DNA from: DSOS01 sp035286585
GTDB lineage: Bacteria; Chloroflexota; Anaerolineae; Anaerolineales; UBA4823
DNA: 23,398 nt
Assembly (NCBI GenBank): GCA_035286585.1
Contig: DATEDC010000100.1
Location: 1-23,398, forward strand
Reading direction: 5' to 3'
Below the pieces are notes generated by a model. The model saw only the letters and a list, made by a program, of their open reading frames with translations, was not told the origin of the DNA and ran no database searches. A program made the translations under genes and the position numbers. Positions 7,614 to 14,326 of this stretch are shown here, piece by piece; the first letter of the stretch is position 1; each line of letters starts with the position of its first letter.

Positions 7614-7619
7614 ATTATA
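7614..7619 (-). promoter_or_regulatory. Candidate -10 box for dedA
   Basis: A perfect TATAAT on the minus strand overlaps the prsW stop codon. Transcription would begin near 7607 and give a leader of about 85 bases including the whole hairpin region. No good -35 hexamer is seen 16-18 bases upstream, so confidence is limited. Confidence 0.4.
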
Positions 7620-8907
7620 CTACATCCGCTGAGCTGGCCTGGATTTCAGATTGGCGATACAAGGTCCGGTTCATGGCCAGAATGGAGAGGAAAGCCAGCA
7701 AAGCCAGCAGCGCAAGCGCGTAGGGAATGAGCTCGCCCTGGATTGCGGACAAGAAGACCAGGTCCACATCGTTGAGCACCCCTGGCAGATAACTGAGAAC
7801 GAGCAGGACGCTCAAAGTGTTCCATGTTCCGTGAAATAGAACCGCCAGCAGGTAAGCAGCCCCCAGGTGGAGATATTTGCCCTGTCCCCAGGCGCGAGCC
7901 AGCGCCCAACCGAGCAGACCGCTGGCGAGGATGTGGACGACTCCCGTCCCGATGCGGGTAAAAACTGCCAGCGCCCAGCCAGCGCCTGTGCTGGTAAGCG
8001 CCAGGCTTTCAGCCAGGGCGAACCCCGCCCCACCGAGAACGCCGGCGGCAAACCCGCCGGCAGGACTTAGATTACGGTTTGCCAGGAACCAGACCCCTAA
8101 CGACTTGCTAAACTCTTCAACCAACGGCACGAGAAGCGAAAAATAAGCCAGGCTGGCGAAGATGACTGCTGGTTGGGCAATGTATGGCTTCAATATCTCC
8201 AAAAGCTCTTCGGACGATATGCGGGCTTGCTCCAGGCGCTGGACCAGGTCGGTAAACTCGTTCATCAAGTCGGGTCGAGCTGATACCCAGAAGGACCAGA
8301 CCAGGAAGAGCGCCAGAGCGAAGAGTATCTCGAAGAAAAAGCTCACTGCAGGGGCAAGGACCAACCCGACACTGAACACGCCCCAACGGCGCTGCGACGA
8401 ACCGGCTGACAGGTCGAGCAGCGCCAGGTGAACGAACCACAAGATTGGCAACCCGACAGAAAGCGCGTGCACGGGCGGCAGGAGCAGCCAGGCTAATTGT
8501 CCGCGCGCATAGACCCAATTTCCTAAAAGAAGCAGCAAGGGTAAGGCAAAAATTAGCAAGGTGGGGCGCAGCCAGAGCGGCAGGCGCACCAGCGGCTTTG
8601 GCGGGAGACCGCTAAGCCTTCTGAAAGCATAAACTACGCCGGGCAGAAGCAAGAATCCGCACAGGGCAGCCCCCGCGGCGAGCAAAAAATAGGGCAGCAC
8701 TTCATCCGGGGCGCCTTCAGGGAGATACTGCTGGACGAAACCACCCACAGCGAGCAGCGCGGCAACGCTCCAGAGAGCCAGCGCGCCGAGCAGGCTGAAG
8801 CCCAGTTGAAGCACAGAAGTCCAATGGATAGCCCCTTTGGGGGCAGGGACCTGGGAGGGGGAGGTGTTATCTCGTTGGTTCAATGCTATTGCCTGGATGA
8901 TGCACAT
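7615..8907 (-). CDS. PrsW-type glutamic intramembrane protease
   Basis: A 430-residue polytopic membrane protein with the PrsW signature in its second half: PLVEEFSKSL with Glu264, Glu265 and Lys268; GAGFALAES with Glu300; RIGTGVVHILASG with His325; and LFHGTWN with His359 and Asn363. The Glu/Glu/Glu/His pattern in membrane helices is that of PrsW and related glutamic proteases. PrsW of Bacillus cleaves the anti-sigma factor RsiW; no such pair is in the window. The N-terminal half (about 30-205) adds several membrane helices, and a soluble stretch rich in Glu lies at about 212-240. It starts 29 bases after the selenoprotein gene stop. The ATG at 8907 has only a weak site; GGTGGAG lies 17 bases upstream of it. 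Confidence 0.85.
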   Translation of the reverse strand: MCIIQAIALNQRDNTSPSQVPAPKGAIHWTSVLQLGFSLLGALALWSVAALLAVGGFVQQYLPEGAPDEVLPYFLLAAGAALCGFLLLPGVVYAFRRLSGLPPKPLVRLPLWLRPTLLIFALPLLLLLGNWVYARGQLAWLLLPPVHALSVGLPILWFVHLALLDLSAGSSQRRWGVFSVGLVLAPAVSFFFEILFALALFLVWSFWVSARPDLMNEFTDLVQRLEQARISSEELLEILKPYIAQPAVIFASLAYFSLLVPLVEEFSKSLGVWFLANRNLSPAGGFAAGVLGGAGFALAESLALTSTGAGWALAVFTRIGTGVVHILASGLLGWALARAWGQGKYLHLGAAYLLAVLFHGTWNTLSVLLVLSYLPGVLNDVDLVFLSAIQGELIPYALALLALLAFLSILAMNRTLYRQSEIQASSADVV

Positions 8908-8936
8908 TCTCTGCGGGAATTTCGCTCCACCAGAGA

Positions 8937-10262
8937 CTACTTTTCTTCGATAATAATGCTAAGGATCAGGTCGCCGGGCGGCAAGTCGAGAGAATTTTCC
9001 GGGTCGCGCGGGGTAAGCCCGTTCACGACATTCATACCGGCGATAACCTGACCAAAGATGGTATAGTTTCCATCCCATCCCGGGTTTGGAGCCAGGGCGA
9101 TGAAAAACTGGGAACCGTTGGTATCAGGCCCGGCGTTCGCCATGCCCAGGACGCCGGCTTGATCGAATCTTAGGTCCGGGGCTATCTCGGAGATAAAGGC
9201 ATAGCCAGGGCCGCCGAAGCCGGTACCGCTGGGGTCGCCTGCCTGGGCGACGACACCGTGAATCACGCGGTGGAAAGTCACACCATCATACCAGCCGCTG
9301 CGAGCCAGGAAGACGAAGTTGTTGACCGCCAGGGGCGCTCGATCGGCGTACAGCTCCAGGAGGATATCCCCTTTTTCTGTGCGTATAGTCGCCAGATACT
9401 GCCGGGAAGGGTCAATCTCCAGTGGAGGGCAGTGAGTGAACTGCCTGCGCTCCAGGAGCTCGAGCTCGATAATGGCGCTGAGATAGGGTGGACTTAGCGG
9501 CAGGTTGTTCGGCCAGATGCGGCCATTGACGAGCAAAAATGGCGTGCCGGGCAAGCCGATCTCTGCGCCGTGATCCACGGCAGCCTGGACCCTGGCGACC
9601 GTCTCGGCGCTGTTCAAATCCTGGTTGAATCGCTCGATATCGAGCCGCAGCTCTCTACTGCGCTCGACCAGCCAGAGCTGGAATTCCTGCACGGTTAATG
9701 CCACCCAGTCAGACTGCCTTTCGAAGAGCAAGTCGTGCATTTCCCAAAATTTGCCCTGCGCGCCGGCGGCTTCGGCAGCCTGGGCGGATAAGGCGGCTTT
9801 ATCGTGGATCGAGGTCAGGGGGAAATGGCGGTAGACGATGCGGATATCCTGGGGGTACTTCGCCTGGATCTGCGCCAACACGGGCGCAAGAGATGCGCAA
9901 CCGGGTCACTGAAAATCGCTATATTCCGTCAGGGTGATGCCGGCGTCTTCAGGCCCGTAAACCCAGTCCAGGTCGCTGACAGGCGGGAAGATGGAGCGCT
10001 CGGTTGGGCCGGGGGTGGGTCTAGGACTGACCAGCGTACAACCGGCGGGCTGTTCAGTAGTATCAACCTCAGCCTGAGCAATTGGGGTGGTTTCTGTTTT
10101 GGCTGAGGTTGGAGCAGGGGGTGAGGCGGTCTGGTCTCTCCGGCTGCTCGCGCTCTCGATTTGGCTGTAGGTGGGAGTTATGGCTGGCGCGTTGCTTTGA
10201 CAGCCTGCGAGGATAAGCGGGATCCAAATCCAGAAGAAAATAAGACGTCTCAATATATGCAT
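8937..10262 (-). CDS. Putative selenoprotein: lipoprotein with DsbA-like (UPGC) and cyclophilin domains
   Basis: I read one 441-residue gene with an in-frame TGA as selenocysteine (residue 119, bases 9908-9906). Residues 1-20 are a lipoprotein signal (LILAG) with lipid-modified Cys21. A low-complexity Pro/Thr/Ser linker follows to about 95. A thioredoxin_4/DsbA-like domain spans about 100-265: ITLTEYSDFQ, then U119-Pro-Gly-Cys122 where relatives have CPxC, VYRHFPLTSIHDKA, KFWEMHDLLF, and a cis-Pro loop GLPGTPFLLVNG with Pro241. A cyclophilin domain (289-441) has FHRVI with catalytic Arg332, QAGDPSGTGFGGPGY, NGSQFFI and YTIFGQV. It should act outside the membrane in thiol chemistry and prolyl isomerisation. 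TGA ends several other genes here, so it is not a general sense codon. The start could also be GTG 10277 or ATG 10301. Less likely alternatives: nonsense mutation or sequencing error. Confidence 0.78.
9868..9894 (-). promoter_or_regulatory. Candidate bacterial SECIS hairpin
   Basis: In the message, AUCU (9894-9891), a three-base bulge CUU, and GCGCC (9887-9883) pair with GGCGC (9876-9872) and AGAU (9871-9868). The apical loop is CGUGUU with G in the second position. The loop starts 24 bases after the UGA, with 23 bases between. This fits the published bacterial SECIS pattern: a stem with a small loop carrying G in its first two bases, 16-37 bases from UGA. The bulge on the 5' side recalls the bulged U of the E. 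coli fdhF element. Confidence 0.62.
9906..9908 (-). other. In-frame TGA, probable selenocysteine codon
   Basis: The codon lies between TTT CAG and CCC GGT TGC, in the frame of both flanking halves. Its place is exactly the first Cys of the thioredoxin-fold CxxC motif. TGA differs from the cysteine codons TGC and TGT by only one base. Confidence 0.75.
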
Positions 10263-10317
10263 CCTGCGCTTGCTCACACGATTCTTAGTGGTGCAACCCA
10301 TTTTACCAGCGATCGCT

Positions 10318-11592
10318 CTAGTTGGCTGGCGTGATCGCCTGGTGAAGCTGTTCAAAAGATGTCATCCAGGAAATTTGTTTCAAGAAGGCAGCCAGGTGCG
10401 GGCTTTGCAGGCGGAACGCACGCACGGCGGCACCGACCGGATCTTCCCCGGCTGCGCCCCCGGGTTCGTCGGCATAGGCGCCGTAAAAGGCAAAATAGGC
10501 CTGGTTAATTTTGCGCAGGTGGTAGCCATTTTCCCAAAACACGAGGCGGCGCGCCTCCATATAGGCCTCAGCTTCTACGATTTTGCCCTCGGCAAGCAGG
10601 GCATCTACTGTCACCCGAGTCTGGCGCATCTCCGCACGAAAGTCGAAGGCGGGAGGTTCCGGGCTGGGCTGCGGGGTCGGTGGTTGCGTGGGGGTCGCCG
10701 GCGGCGCCTCGGGCGGCGGGGGCGGCAGCAGCTCGGGGTAATAGCGCTCGATCACAACCCACCCGATTTCCTTCCCGGCGATGGAGGCGGCGGTCTCGTT
10801 CATGGTGCGAAGCTCGGGGCTGGAAAGGTAATAAACCCCCAGGGGGCGCAAGCTGAGAAAGTTGTGCACCCATTCGTGGGCGACGACCTCCGCCAGCCAG
10901 TTCAGGTCGGTAGTTTGCATGACCATGGTCGGATAAATACCCACGCCGCCAACACCCACCACCAGAGATGAAACATTCAGGCTGGAGTCAACCTGGTCTT
11001 CAAGGGCTACCTGCTGATCTACGGTCAAATCTGCCTGCAAGGAGACATTTTCATCCTGGCGGATCGCGTCCCGAGGCGAAACGATCAAAGACAGCGGCAC
11101 AGGCGTGCTGTGATAAAGAATGGGAGGGATCGGTTGACCACCGAGGGCGAGGTCTAATTCAGCTACGATGGTGGCTATTTGATCCTGAAGTATCGCTTCG
11201 GCTAACGGGCTCAGCCAGGCATGTTGGCGGTCCAGCGCGTCTAATTCGGCGCGCACTTCTCGCGAAGCTGCCTGAGGGTCGGCGACGCCGGGGTCGGCAT
11301 AGATATCGTTCAACCGGGCAGATGCCTGCTGGATTTGGGCAATCAGGCCCAGGTAATCGAGCACGATCTGACGGCGCTGGCTTTCTGGGAGGTAGTAAGC
11401 GCTACCTAGCGAGTTCTGCTGGATTTTGACATTTAACGCCGCCAGCGTCCAGCTCACATAGCCAAATTCTAGCTGGCGAGTAAAAGCACGCACTCTCTCA
11501 GTCTGGTCCGTGGGCGGCAGGATGCTGCCTCTCAACAGCCCAGCTAAAATGAGCAAGAATATGAACCTGCGGAGTATTTCCAGAGCGCGCAT
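10318..11592 (-). CDS. Membrane-anchored putative zinc metallopeptidase (HExxH)
   Basis: I do not recognise the family. The 424-residue protein starts with a short basic segment and one hydrophobic stretch (about 9-22, FIFLLILAGLL), so it is probably anchored and faces outward. An alpha-helical middle is followed by VVAHEWVHNFL with His239-Glu240-His243. A second conserved-looking element, MNETAASIAGKEIG with Glu266, lies 23 residues after His243, as expected for a third ligand in a gluzincin. A proline-rich linker (about 292-316) leads to a helical C-terminal domain. It is upstream of the selenoprotein gene by 55 bases and likely cotranscribed. ATG 11592 is chosen over a TTG at 11628 that has no better ribosome site. 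The peptidase call rests on the motif only. Confidence 0.72.
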   Translation of the reverse strand: MRALEILRRFIFLLILAGLLRGSILPPTDQTERVRAFTRQLEFGYVSWTLAALNVKIQQNSLGSAYYLPESQRRQIVLDYLGLIAQIQQASARLNDIYADPGVADPQAASREVRAELDALDRQHAWLSPLAEAILQDQIATIVAELDLALGGQPIPPILYHSTPVPLSLIVSPRDAIRQDENVSLQADLTVDQQVALEDQVDSSLNVSSLVVGVGGVGIYPTMVMQTTDLNWLAEVVAHEWVHNFLSLRPLGVYYLSSPELRTMNETAASIAGKEIGWVVIERYYPELLPPPPPEAPPATPTQPPTPQPSPEPPAFDFRAEMRQTRVTVDALLAEGKIVEAEAYMEARRLVFWENGYHLRKINQAYFAFYGAYADEPGGAAGEDPVGAAVRAFRLQSPHLAAFLKQISWMTSFEQLHQAITPAN

Positions 11593-11613
11593 AGCCGTGA
11601 TGATAAACCACCC

Positions 11614-11777
11614 TGTCAGACCTGTCAAATTATTCCTGACCAGAGATGCCTGGTGAAGGATCAGGCAACCGTTCCAGATTAGACCAGACAGGTTTTCATG
11701 GCGTAATTACCAGGAAGACCGCTCAGCTTCCCTCAAATAGCTGCCGGAAGCAGCTTTGGCAGAAACCTGTCAGGTCT
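11614..11777. repeat. ACCTGTC-type inverted repeats between divergent genes
   Basis: AGACCAGACAGGTTT (11681-11695) and AAACCTGTCAGGTCT (11763-11777) are inverted copies matching at 14 of 15 bases, with 67 bases between. A third relative, TGTCAGACCTGTCA (11614-11627), lies beside the metallopeptidase start. The shared core ACCTGTCAGGT looks like a small dispersed palindrome. It could fold in RNA or bind a protein. Confidence 0.6.
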
Positions 11778-11806
11778 GCCCATTTAGAAGCTGGCCTGGC
11801 GCTGTA

Positions 11807-11815
11807 TGCTATAAT
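11807..11815 (+). promoter_or_regulatory. Extended -10 promoter of the epimerase gene
   Basis: TGCTATAAT is a perfect extended -10 element. It ends 10 bases before the ATG at 11826, so transcription would start about four bases before the start codon. That fits the absence of any Shine-Dalgarno and suggests a near-leaderless message. No clear -35 is seen, which extended -10 promoters do not strictly need. Confidence 0.6.
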
Positions 11816-11825
11816 CCGCCTCGCG

Positions 11826-12776
11826 ATGAATTTTTTAATTACGGGCGCGGCGGGGTTTCTGGGTTCGGCGCTGGCAATTCGGCTGGCTCGCGAAGGGCAC
11901 CAGGTACGGGGGCTGGATGACTTATCCACAGGCGATCCTCAAGCCCTATCCCCCGACGTTCATTTTACCCGCGGCGATGTGAACGACAGACCGAAGCTTT
12001 GGACTTTACTGCAAGATGTGGACTGTGTGTATCACCTTGCCGCAAGGGTTTCCGTCCCCGAGTCGGCCCTTTATCCGCGCGAGTACAATGCGGTAAACGT
12101 CGGCGGGACGGTCAGCCTGATGGAGGCCATGCGGGATGTCGGCGTGCGCCGGGTGGTATTCATCTCCTCGGGGGCGGTCTATGGCGACCAAGGCGAGCAG
12201 CCATTATCGGAATCGGCCATCCCGAACCCGCGCTCGCCGTATGCCGTCTCTAAAATCGCAGGGGAATATTACGTGCGTACGATTGGCGATCAATGGGGGA
12301 TAGAAACAGTTTGCCTGCGCGTGTTCAATGCTTATGGACCCGGTCAGCATTTGCCCGCCTCGCATCCCCCGGTTATTCCCAATTTTTTGCGCCAGGCAGT
12401 CCGGGATGGCACGATCGTCGTGCATGGAGAGGGGTCTCAAACGCGGGATTACGTGTTTTTAGATGACGTGGTGCGCGGCATGGTTGCGGCTGCGACGGCG
12501 CCGGGGATCAACCGTTCGATCATCAATGTGGGTAGCGGCAAGGAGACCAGCGTGCGCGAGCTCGTCCAACAGGTAGTGGAGCTCACCGGCAGCAAGGCAG
12601 AGGTCATCTACAACCCGCGCACAGACCCCGGCGTCTCACGCATGTGCGCCAATATCGGCCTGGCGAAGGAGAAACTAGGCTATCAGCCCCGGATGAACCT
12701 GAGTGAAGGGCTGCGGCTGACCCTGGAACGGGATGCGCGCTTCCGGAGGGAAGTCCCCACCAAACCCGTCAATTGA
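11826..12776 (+). CDS. NAD-dependent epimerase/dehydratase (extended SDR, GalE/WbpP-like)
   Basis: A 316-residue extended short-chain dehydrogenase acting on nucleotide sugars. The Rossmann motif GAAGFLG (7-13) begins right after the start, Asp31-Asp32 mark the NAD-binding acidic turn, YHLAARVSVPES (69-80) follows, and the catalytic set is Ser114/Ser115 with Tyr139-x3-Lys143 in SPYAVSK. Family C-terminal motifs include VFNAYGPGQ and GEGSQTRDYVFLDDVV. The likely job is a UDP-sugar 4-epimerase or dehydratase for cell-surface glycans; the exact substrate cannot be read from the sequence. ATG 11826 is chosen because the Rossmann strand starts there and a promoter lies just upstream; an open frame reaches back to 11646 but shows no homology-like sequence. 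It converges on guaB with 17 bases between. Confidence 0.92.
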   Translation: MNFLITGAAGFLGSALAIRLAREGHQVRGLDDLSTGDPQALSPDVHFTRGDVNDRPKLWTLLQDVDCVYHLAARVSVPESALYPREYNAVNVGGTVSLMEAMRDVGVRRVVFISSGAVYGDQGEQPLSESAIPNPRSPYAVSKIAGEYYVRTIGDQWGIETVCLRVFNAYGPGQHLPASHPPVIPNFLRQAVRDGTIVVHGEGSQTRDYVFLDDVVRGMVAAATAPGINRSIINVGSGKETSVRELVQQVVELTGSKAEVIYNPRTDPGVSRMCANIGLAKEKLGYQPRMNLSEGLRLTLERDARFRREVPTKPVN

Positions 12777-12793
12777 TCTCAGCTCAACCCGCC

Positions 12794-14239
12794 TTAGAGT
12801 AATTTGACGTCGTGGGGTTGGGATTCAGCCTGACCGGCGGGGGTGATGCGGATAAATTCGGCTTTCTCCCACAACTCCGGGATGGTCGCTGCCCCGGCGT
12901 AGCTCATGGCGGAGCGCAGCCCTCCGATTAACTGATAAAGGATGTCGGTCACCGTACCGCGATAGGGGACCAGCGCTTCAACCCCTTCTGGGACAACAGC
13001 TTCCCATTCATCAGGGTCCACCTCGCCGATTTTTTCGATCTCCTTGCGGGCGATATTGGCGGTGAGCGAGGCCATGCCGCGCACCACCTTGTAGCGCCGT
13101 CCATTGCGCACGACCGCGGGTCCCGGGCTTTCCTCGGTACCGGCTAACAGGCTGCCTAGCATGACGGTGCTGGCGCCTGCAGCAAGGGCTTTGGTCAGGT
13201 CGCCAGAGGTGCGGAGGCCGCCATCTGCGATAATGGGAATTCCAAGCTCCTGCCCGGCATGGGCGCAATCTGCGATGGCGGTTAATTGGGGCACGCCGTA
13301 CCCGGTGACGATACGGGTGGTGCAGATTGAACCAGCGCCGACACCTACTTTAATCGCATCCACCCCGGCCTCGACCAGTTCGCACACACCCTGCGCGGTG
13401 GCGACATTTCCAGCGATCAGCGGCATCTGCGGAAACTTCCTCTTCAGCGTGTGCACCATTTCGATGACGTGATCTGCATGCCCGTGGGCGATATCGATCA
13501 GCAGCGCGTCGGCGCCAGCTTCCACACAGGCAGCCGCCCGGTCTACGTCTGGCGAGCGGACCCCAACGGCAACGCCCACTCTCAAGCGCCCTTTGCCATC
13601 TTTGGTTGCCTTGGGGTGTTGTTGCAATTTGACGATATCCTGGGCCGTGATCAGGCCGACCACGCGATCCTCGTCATCAACCAGGGGCAGCTTTTCAATC
13701 CGATGGGCGTGCAGGGCCAGTCGAGCGGTATCCGGGGGTTCATTCGCATGGGCAACCACCAATCGTTCTCGGGGCGTCATCACCGAGGCGACTGTGTGGG
13801 CGCCATCGGGCGCCAGCAGCAGGTCGCGCGCGGTCAGTATTCCCACGAGGCGACCCATTTTATCGACGACGATCAGACCGCCGATGTCCGCCTCAGCCAT
13901 GATGCGGCGAGCCTCATCTACGCTGGCCCGTGCGTGGATGGTCAGCGGGTTCTCGACGATAAAGCTTTCGGCGCGCTTGACCTTGCGGACAGCCTCAGCC
14001 TGGCGATCGATGGGCATAAACCTGTGGATGATACCGATCCCGCCGCTTTGCGCCATGGCGATCGCCATAGGCGCCTCCGTCACTGTGTCCATATTGGCGC
14101 TGAGGATGGGGATCTCTAAACGGATGCCCGGCACCAGCCAGGTGGATGGATCGACGTGTGAACGGCTGCGGATGGAGGAGCGCCTGGGCACCAGCAATAC
14201 ATCATCAAATGTCAGACCAATATCAGCTCGAACGTTCAT
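12794..14239 (-). CDS. guaB: IMP dehydrogenase family protein with CBS pair; atypical flap
   Basis: IMP dehydrogenase makes XMP from IMP with NAD, the committed step to GMP. The 481-residue protein has LTFDDVLLVP (9-18), two CBS domains in tandem (about 94-205), a phosphate/catalytic loop GVGAGSICTTR with Cys306, IIADGGLRTSGD, and MLGSLLAGTEESPG. One feature is odd. After VVRGMASL the mobile flap reads TANIARKEIEKIGE, and the normal Asp-Arg-Tyr-Phe segment with the catalytic Arg-Tyr dyad is missing. GMP reductases also lack that dyad, and some CBS-containing proteins labelled as IMP dehydrogenase (actinobacterial GuaB1) are in fact GMP reductases. The gene symbol is therefore provisional. Start ATG 14239 has GGGAGG five bases upstream. 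Confidence 0.85.
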   Translation of the reverse strand: MNVRADIGLTFDDVLLVPRRSSIRSRSHVDPSTWLVPGIRLEIPILSANMDTVTEAPMAIAMAQSGGIGIIHRFMPIDRQAEAVRKVKRAESFIVENPLTIHARASVDEARRIMAEADIGGLIVVDKMGRLVGILTARDLLLAPDGAHTVASVMTPRERLVVAHANEPPDTARLALHAHRIEKLPLVDDEDRVVGLITAQDIVKLQQHPKATKDGKGRLRVGVAVGVRSPDVDRAAACVEAGADALLIDIAHGHADHVIEMVHTLKRKFPQMPLIAGNVATAQGVCELVEAGVDAIKVGVGAGSICTTRIVTGYGVPQLTAIADCAHAGQELGIPIIADGGLRTSGDLTKALAAGASTVMLGSLLAGTEESPGPAVVRNGRRYKVVRGMASLTANIARKEIEKIGEVDPDEWEAVVPEGVEALVPYRGTVTDILYQLIGGLRSAMSYAGAATIPELWEKAEFIRITPAGQAESQPHDVKLL

Positions 14240-14244
14240 TACCG

Positions 14245-14250
14245 CCTCCC
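14245..14250 (-). promoter_or_regulatory. Shine-Dalgarno deciding the guaB start
   Basis: GGGAGG on the minus strand lies five bases before ATG 14239. It falls inside the first codons that would follow the alternative ATG at 14254, which makes the upstream start unlikely. Confidence 0.75.
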
Positions 14251-14310
14251 GCATATCAGATCAACAAGGCCTGTCTTTTCAGGGCTGCATCACTCAAGGT
14301 TCCAGGTTTT

Positions 14311-14320
14311 ATTGTACAAT
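14311..14320. promoter_or_regulatory. Palindromic -10 box shared by guaB and mpg
   Basis: ATTGTACAAT is a perfect 10-base palindrome, so TACAAT reads as a -10 hexamer on both strands. On the plus strand it ends six bases before the mpg ATG, placing the transcription start at or next to the start codon (leaderless). On the minus strand it would give guaB a leader of about 65 bases. No convincing -35 box is visible for either direction. Confidence 0.45.
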
Positions 14321-14326
14321 ATCCGC

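Noticed and set aside
8937..9881. Separate cyclophilin gene starting at GTG 9881
   Set aside because: The start would fall inside the thioredoxin fold, there is no ribosome site, and the upstream half in the same frame completes the domain across the TGA.
9906..9908. TGA read as tryptophan or glycine by a variant code
   Set aside because: mutY, both M16 genes, dedA, the epimerase and the cytochrome all end with TGA, and the position calls for Cys or Sec.
10270..10971. 233-codon frame opposite the metallopeptidase
   Set aside because: Gly/Arg-rich antisense shadow with no ribosome site or recognisable domain.
11646..11825. Upstream extension of the epimerase
   Set aside because: The Rossmann motif starts at ATG 11826, a perfect extended -10 box lies inside the extension, and the extra sequence covers palindromic repeats.
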